A stretch of 19,838 nt of DNA from Phoronis ovalis. Its lineage: Eukaryota > Phoronida > Phoronidae. The DNA is taken from positions 1 through 19,838 of the forward strand of contig JAOXYB010011568.1 of assembly GCA_028565635.1 (NCBI GenBank). The letters are read 5' to 3'. Position numbers and translations under genes: made by a program. Numbering within the stretch: the first letter of the stretch is position 1; every line of letters starts with the position of its first letter. Shown in pieces: positions 9,501-19,838 of the stretch. The notes under the pieces were generated by a model that was given only the letters and a program-made list of their open reading frames with translations, did not search any database and was not told the DNA's origin.

Positions 9501-11875
9501 GTGCTCGAGGTGTTATATATTGTATTATATATTGATATTATTGTGTGGAATACTCCACATTAATTCTGAGATATAATACATTGTTCTTTGTTATGTTTTA
9601 CTATACTGTACTGTTCAATATCATACCGTAATGTACGGTAACCTACTGTACAATAAAATGCCTTTACTGAAAAGTACTTACATAGAATTACTGTAGGTCT
9701 ACCATACTGAACTACACAGATTGAATAGATCACTTTGTGAAATAATTTATTTCACTGATAAATATATTCGTTATCTTAGAATAACAAAAATAAATTTTAT
9801 ATTCATTTTATTTCTGTATGCATTCAAAAAGATAAGTGCAATTGATAATCTAATTCTATTTGTAGATGATGATGGAAGAACCCTGCTTTAACTTTTTGAG
9901 AACAACTGAGCAACTTGGTTATTCTGTGTATACCACAAATCAAGACACTAGTGGTATTGTTGGGTTATCTGTAACAGTTCAAACACAAGCAACTAAATTC
10001 AGCATGCAACTTGTGAATTCAAAAATTGAAGATTTCCTTCTGACTTTTAGACAAAACTTAAAGGAAACTACACCAGAGCAATTTTCAAATCGGGTACTGT
10101 ATCATTTAAATAAAGTAATTATCCGCATGAAGATGCATATAAATGTTTATAGTAGCTAGTACTGTGTGATGTCAGAAGAAGCATTTATTGTCTGTCTGAT
10201 TATATACTTATTTAAAATTGTACATAGAACGAGCGTGTAACATTTCTGAGTTACGTAAATGAAGCTTGTTCTCAGTACTAGATTCAAGTCTCGTCCACCA
10301 GGGGTTTTGCAAGAAAATGAGATTTGAATGTTAGCCGAACATTGAAAACTATCAGTGTTTCTTGAAGAATCATGATCATTTCATTGAATTGCTAGTAAAA
10401 TATCATTTGCATTGTCCATATTTCTAAAGGATTTAGGCAACATTATTTGGCTAGTATACATTTTGCAGTAATAAGTAAACATTTGGTATAAAATTAACTA
10501 ATTTTACATTGTGTGACAAACATGGGGAACTGCAAGTACAAATAGTCCTAAAAATGTAACTTGACAAACTAAGAATCAAGTCACTGTACAACCTGGTGTC
10601 ATGACTGATGCAAACTGTCATAAGATTAAAGTAATTGTATGCTAAATACTGTATTTTTGTAATAGTCTGTAATGTCATGGTTACTGGGTTCTTTTTTTGA
10701 CACAGCTATCATCACTGATCACTTCTAAGAGGTGCGAAGACAACCATATAGGTGAAGAAGCTGACCGACACTGGACTGAGATAGAGAAAGAAAGATATCT
10801 TTTTAATAAGCTGAATGTACAGGTAGGCAGGAATTGGATCTTAAATAAGCTGCCATTTTTTGTTGTAAGTTTTTTATATTCAAATGTTTTCAAAATGTTA
10901 ATAGTCTTATACAGTTTGCATCTACATTTCAACTTTGTTGTCCTGTTACTCCTTGCCTTTAGGTACATGATGTCCCATTTGTATATTTATTGTCGGAGAT
11001 GCATAAGCTTATAACCAGAAATCATAAGACCATGTGAGGCATATAATTTGAATTCCATAAAATTGTTTCTTGGTGATAATGTTATAATGTTCTTCTTATG
11101 GCAAACAAATGTGCCTGTTCTGACCCTCCCAGCAAAATGATCCCAGCATGGTGCATTGTGTGAATGAATCGCACCAGTGCGCAGAAAACTGCATCACTGT
11201 TCATTTTATCAGAACGCAGAATGATTTGAAGATTTGAGTTCACAACTAGTGTCTCCATTCTATTGCTTTCATCAATTACTTGGCAGTTAGACACTTGTGT
11301 GCTCAGTACAATAGAAGTTGCACAGACAATTCAAGATAACAGTTTGCATAATCTTCCTTATAAACTGCAATGCACACCCAAATAAATAGGTTCAGTAAGA
11401 ATGGTTTTTATCTTCTTAGTGAAATAGTGAGAAAATTATGGCGACTTCAATGCAAAATACAATATGTGACAAATAACTGCATATTTTGATCTTACGTTTA
11501 ATTTGTTAAATCGAGCCAGTTTGTACAGAAATCAAAGTGCAAACATTACTTGTCCCTCTTTTGCAGATAACAGAGCTACAAAAAGTTTCTTTGGTGGAAG
11601 TACGTGATTGGTTTGAAGCTCTTATGCTGGCATCTACGCAGAAAAAACTTAGCGTTCAAGTGGTTGGCTCTGGTAAACTGAATACTGAAGGAAAAGACCA
11701 GGATGTAAAGAAACTGAATACAAATGATTCAGTAAGGGATATAACAGACAGCAAAAGGACTGTGTTTAATTTAGAATGTTTACACAGTGAAATGAGTGAT
11801 CATATGCATATAACAGATATACACAATTTTAAAGAGGAATTGGAATGTTATCCTGCAGGTCATATATTACCGTGA
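500..11875 (+). CDS. NRDC: Nardilysin (M16 metallopeptidase), 3' portion, 17 exons, 5' end off window
   Basis: Joined exons: 500-577, 1090-1210, 2568-2786, 3092-3221, 3492-3524, 3812-3924, 4850-4925, 6357-6408, 6693-6776, 7103-7169, 7840-7967, 8406-8565, 8820-8891, 9366-9509, 9866-10093, 10706-10822, 11567-11875. All introns are GT-AG, all phases fit, and 709 residues are read to a TGA. Seen: KPLHYIGWLVGHEGKGSLL, GNGETGFE, YVETLCENMQLYP, LTGDQLLFDY, CDLREKWFGTQYS, GFNHKLP, MMMEEPCFNFLRT and CEDNHIGEEADRHW. Known: these are nardilysin signatures, and the CED-H-GEE block separates it from insulin-degrading enzyme. Nardilysin cleaves N-terminal to Arg in dibasic sites and also acts as an HB-EGF-binding/shedding cofactor and nuclear factor. 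The window covers roughly the second M16 domain, the middle domain (window residues about 190-440) and the last domain (about 445-700). The HxxEH zinc site and the acidic insert belong to the missing N-terminal part. Length matches the C-terminal ~60% of an ~1150-residue protein. Exon borders are inferred from homology and splice consensus. Confidence 0.95.
578..1089 (+). other. NRDC intron 1 (no recognisable content)
   Basis: AT-rich sequence between strong splice sites (GTGAGTA...CATTGCAG). No repeat with clear borders or ORF of note was seen. Confidence 0.8.
1090..1210 (+). CDS. NRDC: NRDC exon 2 of window (121 bp)
   Basis: The acceptor is CATTGCAG and the donor CAG/GTACTG. It encodes window residues 26-66 with CWALSVSSGNGETGFE, matching the nardilysin GGNGETGFEQ region. 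It ends in phase 0. Confidence 0.95.
1636..1643 (+). repeat. Left 8-bp target-site duplication of hAT-like element
   Basis: GTTGTAAG lies immediately before the element's CAGGCATGG end and is repeated exactly after its right end. Eight bases is the target duplication length of hAT transposons. Confidence 0.93.
1644..2308. mobile_element. Non-autonomous hAT-like DNA transposon (MITE), 665 bp
   Basis: Seen directly: the left end is CAGGCATGGGGAAAC and the right end, read on the other strand, is CAGGCATAGGGAAAC. This is a terminal inverted repeat with one mismatch in 15 bases, and it continues imperfectly to a shared CGGATATT about 30 bases in. Further CCGGAYATT-like motifs occur subterminally on both sides (for example near 1763, 2215 and 2277). 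An identical 8-bp GTTGTAAG flanks both ends. Known: CAGG-type ends, 8-bp target duplications and short AT-rich bodies fit hAT MITEs. No transposase domain is recognisable; the 103-codon minus-strand open frame at 1701-2012 resembles nothing I know. It sits wholly in NRDC intron 2, so it probably does not affect the protein. Confidence 0.9.
2309..2316 (+). repeat. Right 8-bp target-site duplication of hAT-like element
   Basis: A second exact GTTGTAAG directly follows the TATGCCTG end of the element. It is identical to the copy at 1636-1643, which suggests a not very old insertion. Confidence 0.93.
2568..2786 (+). CDS. NRDC: NRDC exon 3 of window (219 bp)
   Basis: It is 73 whole codons (residues 67-139). 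It contains RVFEEIQTIENNEFRWKEQ, YVETLCENMQLYP and LTGDQLLFDYDPQ, all strongly nardilysin-like. The acceptor is TTCTGTAG and the donor CAG/GTATTC. Confidence 0.96.
2787..3091 (+). other. NRDC intron 3 (nothing recognised)
   Basis: 305 bp between CAG/GTATTC and GTCACAG. No ORF or repeat of note was seen. Confidence 0.75.
3092..3221 (+). CDS. NRDC: NRDC exon 4 of window (130 bp)
   Basis: It encodes residues 140-182 (VIDDCQKLLVPQKANVMIL, then CDLREKWFGTQYSVS) and one base of residue 183. The acceptor is GTCACAG and the donor G/GTATTA. The open frame runs on to 3352 in the intron, but the next homologous block resumes at 3492. Confidence 0.95.
3492..3524 (+). CDS. NRDC: NRDC exon 5 of window, 33-bp microexon
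   Basis: It encodes EFDPTWEAKWS plus one base of the next Asn, corresponding to the nardilysin segment with the conserved W between GTQYS and HLPEPN. The acceptor is ATTTCAG. The donor must be TCAA/GTAGGT: using the GT four bases later (3529) gives an immediate TAG in exon 6. At 33 bp it is frame-neutral if skipped. Confidence 0.88.
3812..3924 (+). CDS. NRDC: NRDC exon 6 of window (113 bp)
   Basis: It encodes LAPGSWFHLPEPNTFIATDF and onward to GFSVV. The LP-x-N-xFIATDFTLK block is the conserved entry to the middle domain. The acceptor is TTTCCAG and the donor GTG/GTATGT; it ends in phase 0. Confidence 0.95.
3925..4849 (+). other. NRDC intron 6
   Basis: 925 bp between GTG/GTATGT and GTTGTAG. 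It contains a run of 11 C at 4612-4622, unusual in this AT-rich sequence, and a T-run with an A/C-rich stretch around 4261-4350. The open frame at 4201-4461 shows no family resemblance and looks fortuitous. Confidence 0.75.
4850..4925 (+). CDS. NRDC: NRDC exon 7 of window (76 bp)
   Basis: It encodes PPVKILDIDCCRLWFKPDRK then FKVPK, matching nardilysin PVKIV...LWYKKDNKFKIPK. The acceptor is TTGTTGTAG and the donor AAAG/GTACTC. The frame stays open into the intron to 5134, but homology resumes in exon 8 (AYLYFCMVSP). Confidence 0.92.
5263..5288. repeat. Near-perfect palindrome heading an intronic repeat
   Basis: TGCCCAT-c-GCAC-TTA-GTGC-ATGGGCA: 11-bp arms with one bulged C at 5270 and a 3-base loop. 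It precedes the degenerate repeat units. From general knowledge, bivalve genomes carry repeats with such a palindromic head followed by a GTCxGTC-type stretch; the family match is an inference. Confidence 0.75.
5310..6200. repeat. Degenerate repeat array in NRDC intron 7, higher-order period about 450 bp
   Basis: Four related segments start near 5315, 5630, 5770 and 6080. Each has a GATAACAGCTT/AATAACTGC-like start, then TCCRATCAGCTTCATATTTAG, then AGGTCAAAG...AGGTC and a TTTGACCTGG-like block. Segments alternate long (about 310 bp) and short (about 130 bp), so 5315-5765 and 5770-6200 form two copies of a compound unit. Parts of the array were open by chance; no protein is inferred. Confidence 0.75.
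6357..6408 (+). CDS. NRDC: NRDC exon 8 of window (52 bp)
   Basis: It encodes (A)YLYFCMVSPVVNETPK plus AG of a Ser codon. It aligns with nardilysin AYIRFHLISPLI. The acceptor is TTTTGTAG and the donor AAAAG/GTAAGT, a strong consensus. Confidence 0.92.
6693..6776 (+). CDS. NRDC: NRDC exon 9 of window (84 bp)
   Basis: It encodes SMAMFDLFVQLLAQNLSEVA then YAADVAQL, matching the conserved NLAEPAYEADVAQLEY block. The acceptor is GTGTTTTAG and the donor GA/GTGAGT. Confidence 0.95.
6777..7102 (+). other. NRDC intron 9 (nothing recognised)
   Basis: 326 bp between GA/GTGAGT and TTTTTGCAG, AT-rich, with no ORF or repeat seen. Confidence 0.75.
7103..7169 (+). CDS. NRDC: NRDC exon 10 of window (67 bp)
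   Basis: It encodes (D)YSFQVLEKGLVIKIHGFNH then KLP. The GFNHKLP motif is diagnostic of the M16 middle domain. The acceptor is TTTTTGCAG and the donor CCT/GTAAGT. Confidence 0.95.
7170..7839 (+). other. NRDC intron 10 with a possible small repeat insertion
   Basis: 670 bp. The stretch about 7501-7725 is bounded by imperfect inverted ends (7507-7525 against 7706-7725, sharing GGCT, GGACAA and TT blocks). It starts with an unusual GGGGCGGGCT. No target duplication was found, so it is only a candidate MITE-like insertion. Confidence 0.45.
7840..7967 (+). CDS. NRDC: NRDC exon 11 of window (128 bp)
   Basis: It encodes KLFETIVDHIADFKVEGGMF, DIVKQQLIRSYYNRFIKPSR and LV, plus AG of an Arg codon. 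It matches the nardilysin LFQLIIDYLAEF...IKPETL region. The donor is CAG/GTTTGG. The last 59 bp of this exon are part of a 110-bp tandem duplication continuing into the intron. Confidence 0.95.
7909..8018 (+). repeat. Tandem duplication copy 1 (spans exon 11 end and donor)
   Basis: The first of two 110-bp head-to-tail units, with 103 of 110 bases identical to 8019-8128. It includes the last 59 bp of exon 11, the working GT donor at 7968-7969 and 51 bp of intron. Confidence 0.95.
7968..8405 (+). other. NRDC intron 11 (contains duplicated exon tail)
   Basis: 438 bp between CAG/GTTTGG and TTTACAG. Beyond the duplicate copy, 8129-8405 shows only short GTGGGATGT-like slippage and AT-rich sequence. 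Confidence 0.85.
8019..8128 (+). pseudogene. Tandem duplication copy 2: decayed partial exon 11 copy within intron 11
   Basis: It repeats 7909-8018 with seven substitutions, five of them C/T transitions. In the parental reading frame the CGA at 7924-7926 has become TGA at 8034-8036. The donor GT at 7968-7969 has become GC at 8078-8079. The copied exon tail therefore lacks a normal donor and an open parental frame, and lies within the removed intron. Confidence 0.9.
8406..8565 (+). CDS. NRDC: NRDC exon 12 of window (160 bp)
   Basis: It encodes (R)EVRLATLLDTYHMSMDRQA and onward, including LLDFVNQFKSQIYVEGYVHG, matching nardilysin LLSFVKEFKSQLFVEGLVQG. The acceptor is TTTACAG and the donor GAG/GTTAGG; it ends in phase 0. 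Confidence 0.95.
8820..8891 (+). CDS. NRDC: NRDC exon 13 of window (72 bp)
   Basis: It is 24 codons, starting EAISLQKYISSRID and ending KSLPK. The sequence is weakly conserved but of the right length and phase between VEGYVHG and VQVTELP. The acceptor is TACATTAG and the donor AAG/GTTTGT. Confidence 0.88.
8892..9365 (+). other. NRDC intron 13 (nothing recognised)
   Basis: 474 bp between AAG/GTTTGT and TTTTTGCAG. AT-rich, with no supported feature. Confidence 0.75.
9366..9509 (+). CDS. NRDC: NRDC exon 14 of window (144 bp)
   Basis: It is 48 codons: VQVTELPQAKHCLCVKSFNE, then KDSNSVVTNYYQHGP and so on, matching VVELPSGHHLCKVKALN...NSEVTVYYQSG. The acceptor is TTTTTGCAG and the donor GAG/GTGTTA. 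Confidence 0.95.
9510..9865 (+). other. NRDC intron 14
   Basis: 356 bp. It contains a short hairpin TACCGT-aatgt... /ACGGTA at 9624-9640 amid several TACTGTA-like words; otherwise nothing was recognised. Confidence 0.7.
9866..10093 (+). CDS. NRDC: NRDC exon 15 of window (228 bp)
   Basis: It is 76 codons. MMMEEPCFNFLRTTEQLGYS, VYTTNQDTSGIVGLSVTVQT and QATKF are the best-conserved part of the last M16 domain. The acceptor is TTTGTAG and the donor CGG/GTACTG. Confidence 0.97.
10094..10705 (+). other. NRDC intron 15 (nothing firm)
   Basis: 612 bp between CGG/GTACTG and GACACAG. A GATTCAAGTCTCG word near 10281 recalls a tRNA B box but lacks a matching A box and fold, so no SINE is called. Confidence 0.65.
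10706..10822 (+). CDS. NRDC: NRDC exon 16 of window (117 bp)
   Basis: It is 39 codons: LSSLITSKRCEDNHIGEEAD, RHWTEIEKERYLFNKLNVQ. It is nearly identical in pattern to nardilysin LIKLKECEDTHLGEEVDRNW, which distinguishes it from insulin-degrading enzyme. The acceptor is GACACAG and the donor CAG/GTAGGC. Confidence 0.96.
10823..11566 (+). other. NRDC intron 16 (nothing firm)
   Basis: 744 bp. The part at about 11090-11290 is less AT-rich than its surroundings and is open for 70 codons on the minus strand (11082-11294). The product resembles no family I know. It could be a worn repeat. Confidence 0.6.
11567..11875 (+). CDS. NRDC: NRDC terminal coding exon 17 (309 bp, with stop)
   Basis: The acceptor is CTTTTGCAG. 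It encodes 102 residues and a TGA at 11873-11875. DWFEALMLASTQKKLSVQVV aligns with nardilysin NWFKAHR...KMLSVHVVGYG. A hydrophilic, poorly conserved stretch follows, then MHITDIHNFKEELECYP near the C-terminus, like the family PITDI-F...L-YP ending. Confidence 0.94.
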   Translation: MTELQKVSLVEVRDWFEALMLASTQKKLSVQVVGSGKLNTEGKDQDVKKLNTNDSVRDITDSKRTVFNLECLHSEMSDHMHITDIHNFKEELECYPAGHILP

Positions 11876-11974
11876 AAGGTCTATTAAAAGTTTATTTCGC
11901 ATGCAAATGTACAATTGAAGTCATGCCCATGCAAACAAGTATATGAGGATATCTTTATTATCATTATATTTGAA

Positions 11975-11980
11975 AATAAA
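11975..11980 (+). promoter_or_regulatory. Candidate NRDC poly(A) signal (proximal)
   Basis: AATAAA, 100 bp after the NRDC stop, followed by a T-rich TCTGTTTGCCTTTCC stretch as expected for a downstream element. Further AATAAA copies lie at 12154-12159, 12440-12445 and 12521-12526, so alternative 3' ends are possible. Confidence 0.5.
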
Positions 11981-12520
11981 ATCTGTTTGCCTTTCCTTGA
12001 TAGTTATAATAGCACAGAAGCTATAAATTATCAGGGGAAGCTACATGTTTTTTTTCTGCATATTTTTTCTGGAATGACTGTTTTAATATCATGGTAAGAT
12101 TTTAAACAACCTTGCAGATAATATATTATTACCGGACAAGTTTCTATAACAGCAATAAAGTTACGTAATGATACGTTTCTTAAATACAAGTCTGCATTTT
12201 AAAATTCTTCTTTTCCTTTTAATTGTAACTTGTTATACTATATTTGCACTTACTTGTATTACAGAAGCTCAGACATATTTTTCTCCAAACAATTCTTTAG
12301 ATTTTCTTCTTAAAATTTGTACGTTCACAGCTGCCACCAAAACTGTTACACATCATTGTTGATATGGAAGAAAACAATAACTCCCTAACTTATATATATG
12401 GAACTATCAATTCTTCAGTATGTTATAAAGACATTACCGAATAAAAGTAACTACTGCACAACCATATATTTAAACTTGGTGCATAGTAAAAACAGTATCA
12501 GATTTATATGCCATTTCTTA

Positions 12521-12526
12521 AATAAA
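12521..12526 (+). promoter_or_regulatory. Candidate NRDC poly(A) signal (distal)
   Basis: AATAAA followed by GTTGTGG and TTGGTGCCTTTTGTTGG, a GU-rich downstream context typical of a working cleavage site. Use would give a 3' UTR of about 670 bp. Confidence 0.5.
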
Positions 12527-12633
12527 GTTGTGGCACTGATTGGTGCCTTTTGTTGGTACATTTAAACGTCTAGAATATTCCGAGGTGCCTTATTTTGACT
12601 TTTTGCTCGAGTGTGATTTCAGCTTTTATCACT

Positions 12634-12639
12634 TTATTG
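12634..12639 (-). promoter_or_regulatory. Candidate GLDC poly(A) signal
   Basis: TTTATT on the + strand, that is AATAAA on the minus strand, about 575 bp after the GLDC stop. It was the first minus-strand AATAAA I found below the stop. Transcript evidence is needed to confirm it. Confidence 0.45.
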
Positions 12640-13213
12640 CTAGAAAAAATACGAATATCAACATGTCCCATGCACAGAATATATTAATTTTTTTTACAAA
12701 GCAACACATTTGTTCACAAATTCCATGATTCTGATACAAGTCATGTGCATAAAAGGCATAATATACACAAATGTTAATGAAACTTCCATAAGACAGCAGT
12801 AGATATCACCAGATCTCTCATCTGGAGACCAAAAGTAACAATATAATGAACAAATTTGATTGTCTTAAGTTAATAGAGAAAGAATAAGCACTTTGCACAT
12901 TACAATTGTGTAGGCAATGACTGTAAAACTGTAGAGACTGGACAGTAGTAGAAGCAGGCATTACATTTACATGCATGTTTGAATGTGTTATACACCTCAA
13001 GAAATGAATCAATGTTAAGACTATTAAAATGCAAAAAACAATAAAAATATAGTGTTAAAAACCTTAAATGTACAATAATAACACATATCGTGTTTGTGCT
13101 CCTACTTCTTAAACACCCAAACTAGAACCAAATCCCAAGTCTGAATGTGCAACTTCAAACATCTTCCAGTTTTCTTTCTTGAATTATAATTATCTGTTTG
13201 ATGACGTGCCCAA

Positions 13214-19546
<6,333 letters not shown>

Positions 19547-19615
19547 CTGGAAATCAACCAGGAAATATGTTTTAAATGAGTTACAGATAACTATGTGAAT
19601 ATCCATACAGAGTGG

Positions 19616-19838
19616 GTGTGTGTGTGTACGTACATACGCACGTATGTATGTATGTATGTACATATATACACATATATACACATGTATACACATGTATACA
19701 CATGTATACACATGTGTACACATGTGTACACATGTGTAGATATGTACAATGTACAATGTGCGTGTGTGCGTGTGTGCATGTGTGCGTGTGTACGTATGTA
19801 CGTACGTATGTATGTATGTATGTATATGTATGTATATG
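19616..19838. repeat. Compound microsatellite of alternating purine-pyrimidine
   Basis: In order it contains TG dinucleotides, GTAT tetramers, ATATACAC units, 10-bp CATGTATACA and CATGTGTACA units (19681-19737), TGTGCG-type units, and GTAT/TATATG to the window edge. Strict purine-pyrimidine alternation holds from 19616 to 19738 (123 nt) and from 19756 to 19838 (83 nt). It lies in the GLDC intron upstream of the exon at 19546; open frames across it are artefacts of the repeats. Confidence 0.95.

Larger units (their letters stand above)
11876..13213. other. Convergent intergenic region / 3' UTRs of NRDC and GLDC
   Basis: 1338 bp between the NRDC TGA and the GLDC TAA on the opposite strand. It holds polyadenylation signals for both strands, a short hairpin (CCAGAT/ATCTGG, 12809-12825), and chance ORFs with no similarity. 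No third gene was seen. Confidence 0.85.

Noticed and set aside
10260-10310. tRNA-like B box (GATTCAAGTCTCG) that could mark a SINE
   Set aside because: No A box at the right distance, no fold, no tail and no flanking duplication.
11082-11294. 70-codon minus-strand open frame in intron 16
   Set aside because: It looks protein-like in composition but matches no family I recognise and has no splice partners; left as possible worn repeat.
19591-19779. Open frames over the microsatellite with periodic His/Tyr/Thr/Val
   Set aside because: Translated simple repeat; the GLDC acceptor at 19547-19548 excludes it from the transcript's coding part.

Overview
This is a piece of an intron-rich animal nuclear genome, AT-rich at roughly two thirds by eye. 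It holds the 3' parts of two convergent protein-coding genes and no bacterial-style genes. The proteins are close to vertebrate orthologues. The introns carry a hAT-type non-autonomous transposon, a degenerate repeat with a palindromic head, and simple repeats. The repeat style suggests a mollusc, probably a bivalve, but that is an inference and not proven here.

Left part (about 500-11875, + strand): the last 17 coding exons of a nardilysin (NRDC) gene, an M16 zinc metallopeptidase cutting at dibasic sites. They give 709 contiguous residues ending at a TGA. The catalytic N-terminal half lies beyond the left edge. All introns are GT-AG. Inside them are a 665-bp hAT-like MITE with an intact 8-bp target duplication (1636-2316), a palindrome-headed repeat array (about 5263-6200), and a 110-bp tandem duplication straddling the exon 11/intron 11 border (7909-8128).

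Middle (11876-13213): 1.3 kb between the two stop codons with 3' UTR-like sequence and polyadenylation signals for both genes on opposite strands.

Right part (13214-19546, - strand): the last 13 coding exons of mitochondrial glycine decarboxylase (GLDC, glycine cleavage P-protein). They give 628 residues and include the PLP-binding lysine. The mitochondrial targeting signal and N-terminal part lie beyond the right edge. Its introns contain two perfect hairpins (16057-16100, 17263-17304). The right edge is a microsatellite of almost uninterrupted alternating purine-pyrimidine sequence (19616-19838).

The two genes have no known joint pathway: one is a peptidase, the other a mitochondrial amino-acid catabolic enzyme. 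Their tail-to-tail arrangement looks like ordinary genome neighbourhood. I see no novel multi-gene system. The points worth a second look are the duplicated and decayed splice boundary, the microexon, the MITE, and the Z-DNA-prone tract.
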